Below, piece by piece: positions 33,415 to 45,897 of a stretch of DNA of 64,000 bases; position 1 is the first letter of the stretch, and each line of letters starts with the position of its first letter. Below the pieces are notes generated by a model that was not told where the DNA came from, made no database searches, and was given only the letters and a program-made list of their open reading frames with translations. This stretch comes from Streptomyces sp. CB02980 (lineage in GTDB: Bacteria > Actinomycetota > Actinomycetes > Streptomycetales > Streptomycetaceae): the NCBI RefSeq assembly GCF_014451325.2, contig NZ_JACSCH020000001.1, forward strand, positions 288,845 to 352,844. Direction: 5' to 3'. Made by a program: the position numbers and the translations under genes.

Positions 33415-35973
33415 TCAGGACACCTGGACACCGACCACGCACGTGTCGTCGTCCGTGTCCGACTTGCTGCGCGCCAGCACCTGGTCCAGCCGCTGTTCGA
33501 GACTGTCGGACGGCAGCTGGGCGACGGCGAGCAGCTGGGCGACGGAGTCCTGGACGGGGGTGTCCCGCCGTTCGACGAGACCGTCGGTGTACATCAGCAC
33601 GATGTCGTCGGGTTCGAGCCGGAGCTCCGCCTCCTCGTACTCGGCTTCGGCGAGAGCCCCCAGCAGCAGTCCTCGCAGGAGCGGCAGGTCGACCGCCTCG
33701 TTCCCCCGGACGAGCACCGGCGGTAGATGCCCCGCCCTGGCCCATCGCAGCGTGCGGGTGCCGGGGTCGAAGATCCCGCAGACGGCGGTGGCGGTGAGAT
33801 GGGCGGTGAGGTGGTGGGCGACGCTGTTGAGCCAGGACAGGAGCTGTCCCGGCCCCGCGCCCGTGACGGCGAGGCCGCGGAGGGCGTTGCGGAGGACCAC
33901 CATCCCGGTGGCGGCCTCCACTCCGTGGCCCGCGACGTCCCCGACGCACAGGAGCACCTTCTTGGAGGGCAGCACGACGGCGTCGTACCAGTCGCCGCCG
34001 ACCAGGGACTCGGATTCGGCCGGGCGGTAGCGCACGGCGACGTCGAGGGCCGGCGCGTCGAGCGGCGGTTTGACCGGCGGCATGATGGCGTGCTGGAGCT
34101 GGAGGGTGAGCCGGTTGCGTTCCTCGGCGGCCTCCTCCGTGGCGGCCAGCCGGTCACGGGTGGCCGTGAGGGCGACCTCGGTCCAGTGCTGCGCCGAGAT
34201 GTCCTGGTAGGCACCCCGGACGGTCTCGAGGCCGCCGTCGACTCCCAGAGCGGGTTCGGCGGTGACCCGGATGTGACGCGTGACCCCGTCGCGTCGCAGC
34301 ATGCGGAAGGCCGCGGAGCCCACCTGCCTCTGATGCAGCACCGTCTGGAGGAATTGCCGGATGGTGCCGGAGTCGTCAGGGTGGGCGTGGCCGGTCAGGT
34401 CGCGCAGGGCGACCGGCGCCTCCGTCGGCCGACGGCCGAAGAGCTCGAAGAGCTGGCCGTGCCAGGTGATCTCTCCGGTGAGGGCGTCCTCCTCGAAGGC
34501 GCCGACCCGGCCGAGACGCTGGGCGTGCTGCAACAGGCTGGCCAGGCGCGCCGATTCGTCCTCGACGCGCCAGATGAGGAGGACGCTCCCTCCGTACCGG
34601 CTGATGCTGATGTCGGCGAGCGAGGTGAGCGGCACCTGGTCCACCAGGGCGGTGAGCCGGGTGCGGCGGGCGCGGAAGGGCTCGCCGGTGGCGTAGACCC
34701 GCTCGATCCGATCGAAGAGTTCACTCTCGTCGGCCGTCGCGGGGTACGCCTCCAGGAGCAGCGCTCCGTCGACGGCGCCGCGGGGCCGGCCCGCCGGGTC
34801 CTGGAAGTGCGCGTTGGCGTGCCGGATACGGAAGTCGGCGAGCCTCCCCGCCTCGTCCAGGTGCGGGGTCAGGACGAGGGCGGGGTCGTAGAGCCCGTCG
34901 GAGAGTTCGGCCAAGTCCAGTGATCCGTCCCCGGCGGGGACGAGGGAGCGCGCCGGGGTCGCCTGTTCGGGCAGTGCCTCCAGCGTGTGGGCACAGAGTT
35001 CCGCGAGTGCCTCGATCTGGCGTTCCACGGCCTGCGGCTGGGGGTCCAGCGGACGGTCCCAGCAGATCTCCAGGACGCCGTGGATGCGGCCGCCGGTCCC
35101 GGCGGGGACGACGACCCGCCCTCCGTCGGGGTGGCGCGCGCGGCCGATCGAGGGGACGCCCGCGGCAGCCAGGGAGGGGTACCAGACGGTGCGGCGGCCG
35201 GTCAGCGCCTGTCGGGCCGCGGTGGTCACCCCCGGAGGTACGTAGTGCCAGCGGGCCGCCTCGTCGGGGCCGAACCCGGCGTGGCCGCGCAGGCTCAGCG
35301 ACGCGTCCGGGCCGGTGGTCCAGATCGCCACGGCGACGGCGCCCAGGGGTTCGAGGGCGTGCGCGAGCAGCGAATCGGCGACGGCCTGGGTGTCGCCGGC
35401 GCTGAGCGCCGCGCTCTCCGCCGTACGCAGACGCACGGCGACCGAGGCGGCGGGCCCGGCGGTGCCGGGCTCGCCGATGGTCGTCCTCACGAACTCGTCC
35501 GCGACCTCGGCGACCCGGTCCCGGGCCGCCTGGTTGATGATGTCCGCGGCCAGCTCCAGTCGGGAGAGCCCGGCCCGGTCGGCGAGCTCGGCGAGCTGCC
35601 GCGCCGCCTGGGCGGGGCCGCAGCCCAGACGCTCGACGAGGACTCCCTTGGCGAGTTCGATCAGGGCGCGCCCCTCGGTCGCCGCGTGCGCGGCGCGCAC
35701 CTCGCCGCGCAGCCGCTCCACCGTGGCGGCCAGTCGGCCGTCGGTGAAGTCGTCCCGCGTCGACGGGCGTTCACGGTCGGCGGGAGGAGAGCCCGGGACG
35801 CAGGCGGGCGCTTCGGGGGCCTGGGGCGCCTCGGGCATTTCGGAGGCCTGAGGCCCCTCAGGCACCTCAGGCACCTTGGGCACCTCGCGCACCTCAGGCA
35901 CCTCGGGCGCCGGATCACCCTCCCCATGAAGCCCGGCAGACGGGTCTCCGTCCCGGAAGCGGGGGCCACTCAC
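33415..35973 (-). CDS. SpoIIE-family phosphatase with ANTAR-like, GAF and PAS domains
   Basis: GTG 35973 is chosen because GAGGAG lies 8-9 bases upstream; in-frame ATGs at 36027 and 36069 lack one. The 852-residue protein begins with a Pro/Glu low-complexity tract (EVPEVREVPKVPEVPEGPQA). An ANTAR-like helical segment follows (ALIELAKGVLVERLGCGPAQ), then a GAF domain, PAS domains (LGRVGAFEEDALTGEITWHG; FRMLRRDGVTRHIRVTAEPA) and a canonical PP2C domain. That domain has SLVGGDWYDAV, CVGDVAGHGVEAATG, LMYTDGLVERRD and TDDDTCVVGVQV. All metal ligands are present, so it should be active. It likely reports a small-molecule or redox signal to the STAS protein downstream. Confidence 0.9.
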   Translation of the reverse strand: MSGPRFRDGDPSAGLHGEGDPAPEVPEVREVPKVPEVPEGPQASEMPEAPQAPEAPACVPGSPPADRERPSTRDDFTDGRLAATVERLRGEVRAAHAATEGRALIELAKGVLVERLGCGPAQAARQLAELADRAGLSRLELAADIINQAARDRVAEVADEFVRTTIGEPGTAGPAASVAVRLRTAESAALSAGDTQAVADSLLAHALEPLGAVAVAIWTTGPDASLSLRGHAGFGPDEAARWHYVPPGVTTAARQALTGRRTVWYPSLAAAGVPSIGRARHPDGGRVVVPAGTGGRIHGVLEICWDRPLDPQPQAVERQIEALAELCAHTLEALPEQATPARSLVPAGDGSLDLAELSDGLYDPALVLTPHLDEAGRLADFRIRHANAHFQDPAGRPRGAVDGALLLEAYPATADESELFDRIERVYATGEPFRARRTRLTALVDQVPLTSLADISISRYGGSVLLIWRVEDESARLASLLQHAQRLGRVGAFEEDALTGEITWHGQLFELFGRRPTEAPVALRDLTGHAHPDDSGTIRQFLQTVLHQRQVGSAAFRMLRRDGVTRHIRVTAEPALGVDGGLETVRGAYQDISAQHWTEVALTATRDRLAATEEAAEERNRLTLQLQHAIMPPVKPPLDAPALDVAVRYRPAESESLVGGDWYDAVVLPSKKVLLCVGDVAGHGVEAATGMVVLRNALRGLAVTGAGPGQLLSWLNSVAHHLTAHLTATAVCGIFDPGTRTLRWARAGHLPPVLVRGNEAVDLPLLRGLLLGALAEAEYEEAELRLEPDDIVLMYTDGLVERRDTPVQDSVAQLLAVAQLPSDSLEQRLDQVLARSKSDTDDDTCVVGVQVS

Positions 35974-36093
35974 GTCGGCGACTCCTCGGTCAGGACGGCC
36001 TCGCGGCCGCCGCGCGGACGGGGACATGGTGCGCCGGAACGGCGCGGGACTCGCCGTGGCGTGCGGCACGGCCCGACGGGGACGGTCGCGGGA

Positions 36094-40113
<4,020 letters not shown>

Positions 40114-40381
40114 GCCCCATCCTCGTTCCGCAACAAGCTTCCTCTTACGGACCGTTCGACCCCGGTCACCAAGCCGGACGCCCGCTCCCCCAGGACGAGT
40201 CCGGCCGCGATCGTTGCCGTACGGCAATGATGACGACACTACCCCTCCGTGATCGACAAGAGGAGGGCGGTGCCGCGTCATACGGCCGGAACACGCCGTC
40301 GGCCCGCGTTTCGGGCGCCTCACCCGGGACCCCAGGACGGGACCCCAGGGCGACTCGGCGCTGCCTGCCTGAGCACGCGGG

Positions 40382-40419
40382 CGAGCCCGGCACGCTCCGA
40401 ACGGGGAGTGCCGGGCTCG
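40382..40419 (-). terminator. Hairpin terminator downstream of the 40494-40973 gene
   Basis: CGAGCCCGGCAC (40382-40393) pairs perfectly with GTGCCGGGCTCG (40408-40419) across a 14-base loop that can extend the stem. It lies 75 bp beyond the stop of the minus-strand gene and ~270 bp before the kinase start, so it should isolate the two transcription units. Confidence 0.75.
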
Positions 40420-40493
40420 TTCATGCCGGGGGTACGGGGGTACGGGGGTACGGCGGGTACGCGCCGCCGGGAAGAGCCGGGAGCATCGCCCCC

Positions 40494-40973
40494 TCAGAAG
40501 CGGCCTTCGAAGAGCAGGGCCACCGGTCCGAGGCCGCGTCGCCGCGCCCGCCGCCCCAGGGCGTACGCGAGGGTGAGCGCGGCCGCCGTGCCTGCGGCGG
40601 CACCCGCCGTCACCGCCTTGTTCGCGCGAACGGCGGTCCACAGCGCGTTCCCGGCGCCGCGGTCCGCCTGCGCGGCCGTACGGACCTTCTCGGGGAACGA
40701 GGCCGGCACGGCACCCGACTCCCCCCTGTCCGCGTAGATCTCGGCCGTGTCGGGGCCGTACGTCTTCGCCGTATCGGGGTCGTACGTCTCCGCCATGTCG
40801 GGGTAGTCCGGCACGACGTACGGCCCGGTCCAGGGGATCGGGTTCTGTCCACTCTTGTCCGAAGCACTCATGTGGCCCGTCTCACCGGATGCGCCCTGGG
40901 TAAACCCGAGTCCCCGCGGTGGTGGTGCTGCGCGGCCGGACTGCGTGCTGAAGGACCAGATGCGGTCGGTCAT
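40494..40973 (-). CDS. Hypothetical protein with C-terminal membrane helix
   Basis: ATG 40973 has GAGGAG nine bases upstream and gives 159 residues. A shorter start at 40871 (MSASDKSGQNP) lacks a good ribosome site. The middle contains a small Tyr/Asp repeat (DMAETYDPDTAKTYGPDTAE). The C-terminal part has one hydrophobic segment, AVTAGAAAGTAAALTLAYAL, followed by the basic GRRARRRG, suggesting a tail-anchored protein with a cytosolic N-terminus. No family is recognised. It follows the DUF6458 gene on the same strand. Confidence 0.55.
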   Translation of the reverse strand: MTDRIWSFSTQSGRAAPPPRGLGFTQGASGETGHMSASDKSGQNPIPWTGPYVVPDYPDMAETYDPDTAKTYGPDTAEIYADRGESGAVPASFPEKVRTAAQADRGAGNALWTAVRANKAVTAGAAAGTAAALTLAYALGRRARRRGLGPVALLFEGRF

Positions 40974-41034
40974 CCTCGTCACTCCTCTGTCGCTGTACGT
41001 CGTGTGCGTCACGGCCCCGAACGCGCGGGCCGCC

Positions 41035-41259
41035 TCAGAGCAGGTCACGCCGGTCGTCGTCGGTGACCGTGGGCGCCACGGGCGGCACCACCATCCGGCG
41101 GCGGCGAAGGACGCTCGTGTACACGGCGGTTCCGAGGAAGCCGACCGCCATGAGGATCAGGCCGACCAGATCGAGGTCGACCGCTTCGAGCTCCCAGTCG
41201 GACGCGAAGGTGAGGATGGCGCCGACGGCGATCATGATGATGAACAGTCCCAGACCCAT
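41035..41259 (-). CDS. DUF6458 family small membrane protein
   Basis: The 74-residue protein starts at ATG 41259. Two membrane helices, LGLFIIMIAVGAILTFA and LDLVGLILMAVGFLGTAVYT, are separated by the acidic loop SDWELEAVD. The tail is basic then acidic (RRRRMVVPP...TDDDRRDLL). This matches the compact actinobacterial DUF6458 family of unknown function, conserved in length and layout. Confidence 0.8.
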   Translation of the reverse strand: MGLGLFIIMIAVGAILTFASDWELEAVDLDLVGLILMAVGFLGTAVYTSVLRRRRMVVPPVAPTVTDDDRRDLL

Positions 41260-41497
41260 GGTTGCTCCCTCCCATACGGGTTGGACAGCGTCCGCGTACC
41301 CGGCCCTCCAGGGATCATGCCGTCCTCCCCTGACGCTCCCCTGTCGCGCCGTCAGGAAGCCGGTGCGCGGGCCGCATCAACCGGGGAAGGTTCGCGATCC
41401 GGCAGATCCGGGTGGTGTGGGACGGCGGCGACGGGCAACACGGAGTGACAGAGCACGAAGCCCGGTGGCACTCGCCCTCGACGGAAGGAACGCAGCC

Positions 41498-41557
41498 ATG
41501 GCGTACGACATCTGCTGTTCCAAGCAGCAAATCCACTACCTGGCGTTCTTCCGGTAG
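41498..41557 (+). CDS. Possible 19-residue peptide
   Basis: ATG 41498 is preceded by GGAAGGAA at ~8 bases and encodes MAYDICCSKQQIHYLAFFR. A Cys-Cys pair, two aromatics and a terminal Arg make it unlike random GC-rich sequence, but no family is known. It lies 48 bp before another small gene with an excellent ribosome-binding site. It could be a leader peptide, a small membrane-active peptide or chance. Confidence 0.35.
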   Translation: MAYDICCSKQQIHYLAFFR

Positions 41558-41605
41558 GCGATCCCCCACAGGAACGTCCCGCCCTTGCGATCCAAGGAGA
41601 ATCCC

Positions 41606-41752
41606 ATGAGCGCACTGCTGACCCGTATCAAGCGTTTCGCCCACAGCCCTCAGGGCCGTAGCGCGGCGGCGTCCGTCCGCCGGGCCGCCGCCGACCCCCG
41701 CAGGCGCACCCAGGTGCAGCGCCTCCTCACCAAGCTGCGCGGCCGCCGCTGA
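41606..41752 (+). CDS. Small basic protein (48 residues)
   Basis: ATG 41606 follows AAGGAGA at five bases, a near-ideal site. The 48-residue product is highly basic (SALLTRIKRFAHSPQGRSAA; RRRTQVQRLLTKLRGRR) and helical. I recall similar short proteins in other streptomycetes, with no known function; nucleic-acid binding is plausible from composition. The gene converges on the amidotransferase gene. Confidence 0.6.
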   Translation: MSALLTRIKRFAHSPQGRSAAASVRRAAADPRRRTQVQRLLTKLRGRR

Positions 41753-41846
41753 CGGCCACGCCCCCGGCCCTGCGGCCGGCGGAACGACGCCCCGCGCGAC
41801 ATACCGCGCGGGGCGTCGCCACGCGCGCCGACGCCACCGCGCGGCG

Positions 41847-42686
41847 TCACGGCAGTCTCGGCGAGAACGGAACGTAGTCCGCGGCCGAGCCCGAAGGAAC
41901 GACCGCGTAGCTGGCCTCGGGCAGTTCGTTCCACACACCCGGCAGATCACCCAGGGGCTCGGAGACCACGATGCGGGTCTCGTCGGAGATCTCCCTCAGG
42001 TAGTCCAGCTCAGGGTGAAGGCGCCGAACGGTCTCGGCCCTGCTGCTGTAGAAGAGCGAGCGGGCCTTGCCCCGACTGGAATAGCGGAAGGCCCACACGC
42101 GCTCTCCGTCACTCACGGCCACCGTCATCTGCAGGGGTTCCGGCACGCCGTGCCTCTCGCCCAGGCGCTCCACCAAGCCGGCCATACGGGCGACCGCTCC
42201 GGGGACGTCCTGGTCGAGGCCGAAGGTGACGGCCAGGTAGAACATCACCTCGGAGTCCGTCGAACCTTCCATGGAGGGGAAGAGCACCGGGTCGACGGCC
42301 ATGCACAGGTCCCGCTGCAGCCGGGGAAAGTCCCCGATGGCCCCGTTGTGCATCCACAGCCAGCGACCGTGGCGAAAGGGATGGCAGTTCGTCTGCTGGA
42401 CCGCGGAGCCCGTGGAAGCGCGGACGTGGGCGAAGAACAGGGAAGAGCGGACATGCGACGCCAGCTCTCGCAGGTTGCGGTTGTTCCAGGCCGGTCCGAC
42501 ATCCCGGAGGACCGCGGGCGTCCCGTCGCCGTCCGAGCCGTACCAACCGATCCCGAAACCGTCGCCGTTGGTCGACTCCACCCCCATCCGTGCATGGAGG
42601 CTCTGGTTGATCAGGGAGTGCTCCGGACGGTACAGCACGGCGTCGAGCAGGAGTGGCGAACCCGAGTACGCGAGCCACCGGCACAT
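41847..42686 (-). CDS. Class II glutamine amidotransferase (YafJ/EgtC-like)
   Basis: The 279-residue protein starts at ATG 42686 so that the nucleophile is Cys2 (MCRWLAYSGSPLLLDAVLYR), as the Ntn fold requires. VESTNGDGFGIGWYGSDGDG, FFAHVRASTGSAVQQTNCHP and WLWMHNGAIGDFPRLQRDL are the glutamine-binding loops. SEVMFYLAVTFGL follows, as in YafJ/EgtC-type proteins. EgtC removes glutamate in ergothioneine biosynthesis, but no egtB/egtD neighbours are present, so this is more likely the general YafJ type. It is followed on the minus strand by a 60-bp gap and then converging small genes. Confidence 0.88.
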   Translation of the reverse strand: MCRWLAYSGSPLLLDAVLYRPEHSLINQSLHARMGVESTNGDGFGIGWYGSDGDGTPAVLRDVGPAWNNRNLRELASHVRSSLFFAHVRASTGSAVQQTNCHPFRHGRWLWMHNGAIGDFPRLQRDLCMAVDPVLFPSMEGSTDSEVMFYLAVTFGLDQDVPGAVARMAGLVERLGERHGVPEPLQMTVAVSDGERVWAFRYSSRGKARSLFYSSRAETVRRLHPELDYLREISDETRIVVSEPLGDLPGVWNELPEASYAVVPSGSAADYVPFSPRLP

Positions 42687-42744
42687 ACGGACCACATCTC
42701 CTTCAGGCCTGCTCCGAGCCTACGCCGGTCGCCGCTGTCACGGG

Positions 42745-43710
42745 TCACAGCTCCCGCAGGGCCGGCAGGAGCTTCGTCTCCGCCCAGCTCAAGAAGGATT
42801 CCTGTCGGTCGCCGCCTATCTGGACCAGGGCGATCTCGGTGAATCCGGCGTCGCTGTAGGGGCGTACCGCATCGACGAAGGCGTCCACGTCGTCGCCGCA
42901 GGGAATGGCATCCGCGACGTCCTCGGGCCTGGTGTGCTGCGAGGCCTGGTCGAAGCTCGCGGGGCCGGGGAGTTCGGCGTTGACCTTCCAGCCCCCGAGC
43001 GCCCAGCGGAACTGGTGGTGTGCCCGGGCCACCGCCGCCGCTCGGTCGGGGTCGTACGAGACCGGGAGCTGGCCCACGCACGGTCTGCCGGCACCTCCGT
43101 ACGCGCCGAACGCGGTCAGCAGCTCCTTCCTCGGCTCGGTGGCGATGAGCAGGTCCCCGTGAAGTCCGGCGATCTCGCAGGAGCGGTCTCCGGAGACGGC
43201 GATCCCGATCGGGGGCGGGTCGTCGGGGAGGTCCCAGATCCTGGCGTTCTCGACGTCGAAGTGGGGGCCGTGGTGGCTGACGTACCCGCCGGCGAACAGG
43301 GAACGGATGATCTCCACGGCTTCTTCGAGCATGTCCAGGCGGACATGGGCGGCGGGCCAGCCCGCGCCGACGATGTGTTCGTTGAGGTTCTCGCCCGACC
43401 CCAGGCCCAGCCGGAAGCGCCCCTGGGACAGGAGCTGCATCGTGGCCGCCTTCTGGGCGACCACCGCGGGGTGGTAGCGGAACGTCGGGCAGGTCACGTA
43501 CGTCATCAGCGGGATCCGGGAGGTCGCCTGCGCGGCGGCGCCCAGCACGCTCCACGCGTAGGGCGCGTGCCCTTGGGCCGCCAGCCAGGGGAAGGAGTGG
43601 TCGGAGATGACGGAGAAGTCGAATCCTGCCCGCTCCGCTCCCACCGCATGGTCGACCAGTTCCCGGGGTCCGGCCTGCTCGGTCATCATCGTGTATCCGA
43701 TTCGCACCAT
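42745..43710 (-). CDS. LLM-class F420-dependent oxidoreductase
   Basis: The 321-residue TIM-barrel enzyme starts at ATG 43710. Signature segments are ELVDHAVGAERAGFDFSVIS, DHSFPW, LMTYVTCPTFRYHPAVVAQK, and GRFRLGLGSGENLNEHIVGA plus the C-terminal DVDAFVDAVRPYSDAGFTEI. The SGENLNEH motif is typical of F420-binding luciferase-like proteins (Fgd/TIGR03557 group). It transfers hydride between F420H2 and an unknown organic substrate. The flavin reductase-like gene upstream on the same strand may be related. Confidence 0.88.
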   Translation of the reverse strand: MVRIGYTMMTEQAGPRELVDHAVGAERAGFDFSVISDHSFPWLAAQGHAPYAWSVLGAAAQATSRIPLMTYVTCPTFRYHPAVVAQKAATMQLLSQGRFRLGLGSGENLNEHIVGAGWPAAHVRLDMLEEAVEIIRSLFAGGYVSHHGPHFDVENARIWDLPDDPPPIGIAVSGDRSCEIAGLHGDLLIATEPRKELLTAFGAYGGAGRPCVGQLPVSYDPDRAAAVARAHHQFRWALGGWKVNAELPGPASFDQASQHTRPEDVADAIPCGDDVDAFVDAVRPYSDAGFTEIALVQIGGDRQESFLSWAETKLLPALREL

Positions 43711-43822
43711 GTCTGGCGGCTTTCCGCTGCGGTGTCCCTGAAACGTGTGGCCGTTCCCGGCGGGGCGCGGCTCGCGCCGACCGGGCGGATCGCCCGGTAC
43801 CGGCCCCGCACCGTCCGTGGCC

Positions 43823-44311
43823 TCAGGCCGGGTGGCCCGGATCGAGGTCCCGTAGCTCCCGGTATCGGAGCAGCACGGGCGGTGGGCCCTCGATCGGCGG
43901 GCACACCGCCACGGGCGCCAGGAGGAATCCCACGTGGTCGCCGCCCTCGATACGCCCCTCGATCCGGCCGGTGAACCAGGTGGTCAGCTCCTCCAGGATC
44001 GGACTGCCGCCTTCTCCCGGCCGCCAGCCGATCGTGGCGAACTTGTCGACCCGGTCGCCCGTCTGCTCTCCGAAGAGCTCCGCCAGTGCCCGCTCGTCCC
44101 GGTGGAGCAGGTGCACGGTGAGGTACTCGGCCCCGCACGCGACGCGGTACGTGTGGTTGGCGACCGACAGCCACACGGCGAACCTCGGCGGGTCGATGGA
44201 GCACTGCGAGGCGAAGCCCACCAGGCAGCCCGCCCGCTCTCCGCCGGACGCGGCCGTGACGACGTACATCGGGCCGTCGAGTGCGTCGGTGAAGGGATCC
44301 GCGTCCGTCAT
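43823..44311 (-). CDS. Flavin reductase-like FMN-binding protein
   Basis: The 162-residue split-barrel protein starts at ATG 44311. MYVVTAASGGERAGCLVGFA and SQCSIDPPRFAVWLSVANHT are the FMN-binding strands of the flavin-reductase family, followed by YLTVHLLHRDERALAELFGE with DRVDKF. It may supply reduced flavin to a partner monooxygenase or act on a small molecule itself. It lies upstream of the F420-type oxidoreductase on the same strand. Confidence 0.85.
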   Translation of the reverse strand: MTDADPFTDALDGPMYVVTAASGGERAGCLVGFASQCSIDPPRFAVWLSVANHTYRVACGAEYLTVHLLHRDERALAELFGEQTGDRVDKFATIGWRPGEGGSPILEELTTWFTGRIEGRIEGGDHVGFLLAPVAVCPPIEGPPPVLLRYRELRDLDPGHPA

Positions 44312-44438
44312 GGCGCCTCCTGTGGTTCCACATGGTCATGGTCCAGTGGGCCCCGTCGGGCGGCTGCCCCGGTCGTCGGCGGGCAAACCGGCGCTGCCTG
44401 TCGCTCGGCCGGTGGGCCCTCTCCCGGCGCGGCAGGCC

Positions 44439-45806
44439 TCACAGACCGAGGTCGAGCAGGGCGTTCTCCACGACCTCGGTGAGCGCGGGATGGATCCAGT
44501 ACGGGGACTCGGCGAGGGTGGTGGCGTCGATTCCGAGCGTCGCCGCCAGGACGAGGGGCTGGATGAGTGTCGAAGCCTCGGCGCCCATCAGATGGGCGCC
44601 GAGGAGACGCCCGGTGCCGGGCTCGGCGAGCACCTTGCAGAATCCGGTGGTGTCCTCCATCGCCCAGCCGTAGGCGACGTCGCCATAGCCGGCGAGGCCC
44701 ACGGCGTAGTCAACGCCTCTGTCGCGGCAGTCCTGCTCGGTGGCACCGATCGAGGCGATCTGGGGCTGGGTGAAGACCGCCGCGGGCACCAGGTCGTGGT
44801 CGGCGGCGATGAGGTCGTCCGGGTGACGGAGGTTGTGTGCGACGACCTTCGCCTCACGGTTGGCGACGTGTTTGAGGGGCACCGGTGAGCAGATGTCCCC
44901 CAGGGCGAAGACGCCTTCGGCGGTGGTGCGCTGATGTCGGTCGACGCGCACCCGGCCGTCGTCGTGGGTGGCGATACCGGCCGCTTCCAGGTTCAGCCGG
45001 TCGCTGTTCGGGGCCCGGCCCACCGCGACGAGCAGCATGTCCGCGTCGACCGTCGATCCGTCGTCCAGGCTCAGCCGCAGCGCGCCCGGCCGTCCGCCGA
45101 TGCCTGTGAGCTCCCGGCCGAGCCTGAGGTCGTAGCGGGAGCGGACCAGCTCTGTGAAGCGCTCCGCGACGGTCTCGTCCTGGGGGCCGAGCAGACGCTC
45201 CTCCTTCTCCACGACGGTGACGGCGCAACCCGTCTCCGCGAACACCTCGGCCAGCTCCGCGGCGATGTATCCGCCCCCGAGGATCGCCAGGCGCCGGGGC
45301 GGAGCGTCGATCCGCATGATGGTGTCGGACGTCTCGTACGGCAGGCCCGCCTCCGCGACCGGCCCGGGGATCGAGGGCCGGCTGCCCGCCGCGACGACGA
45401 TCTGCCCGGCGCTGACGTCGACGGCCCCGTGCTCACGCTCGATCCGAAGGCTCCTGGGCCCGATGAACCGGGCTCTGCCCTCGTACACGGTGACCGAGTC
45501 CTGTTGTGCGCGCCCCTGCCGGCCGCTGGCCCGTTCGGTGTCCAGCCGCCCGAAGACCCGGTCGCGCACCCGGCGCCAGCGCACCGCTCGCAGCTCGGCG
45601 TCCACGTCGTACGCCCCGGCCTCCCGGACGGTCCGGGCGACCTGCGCGGTGTACGCGAGCATCTTGCTCGGGATGCATCCGGAGTTGAGGCAGGTGCCGC
45701 CGAACCAGCGCTCCTCGACGATGGCCACGTCCAGATCGGCGAACGAGTCGTCGACCACCGCATTGCCGGATCCCGCACCGATGACGACAAGATCGTGGTG
45801 ACGCAT
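44439..45806 (-). CDS. mtr: Mycothione reductase-like NAD(P)H:disulfide oxidoreductase
   Basis: ATG 45806 (MRHHDLVVIGAGSGNAVVDD) starts a 455-residue class I flavoprotein disulfide reductase. The FAD motif is VIGAGSGN, the redox disulfide is GGTCLNSGCIPSKM, the NAD motif is LAILGGGYIAAELAEVFAET, and the second FAD segment is VFALGDICSPVPLKHVANRE. The C-terminal dimer/active-site end is SPYWIHPALTEVVENALLDL with the base His. The GxGSGN start and HPALTEVVENALL end are typical of Mtr, which reduces mycothiol disulfide in actinobacteria. Dihydrolipoamide dehydrogenase is the alternative but less likely. Confidence 0.85.
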   Translation of the reverse strand: MRHHDLVVIGAGSGNAVVDDSFADLDVAIVEERWFGGTCLNSGCIPSKMLAYTAQVARTVREAGAYDVDAELRAVRWRRVRDRVFGRLDTERASGRQGRAQQDSVTVYEGRARFIGPRSLRIEREHGAVDVSAGQIVVAAGSRPSIPGPVAEAGLPYETSDTIMRIDAPPRRLAILGGGYIAAELAEVFAETGCAVTVVEKEERLLGPQDETVAERFTELVRSRYDLRLGRELTGIGGRPGALRLSLDDGSTVDADMLLVAVGRAPNSDRLNLEAAGIATHDDGRVRVDRHQRTTAEGVFALGDICSPVPLKHVANREAKVVAHNLRHPDDLIAADHDLVPAAVFTQPQIASIGATEQDCRDRGVDYAVGLAGYGDVAYGWAMEDTTGFCKVLAEPGTGRLLGAHLMGAEASTLIQPLVLAATLGIDATTLAESPYWIHPALTEVVENALLDLGL

Positions 45807-45897
45807 CCGGCCAGCGTACGAGGCTCGTTCCCGGACCGATGCGCTGACGCACCGGCCTCCGTCGGACTCGTTCATCGACTCCACCGCCCCGGTGCCC

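Noticed and set aside
41063..41557. 164-codon plus-strand frame
   Set aside because: It overlaps the DUF6458 gene antisense and only its last 19 codons have a ribosome-binding site, which are reported separately.
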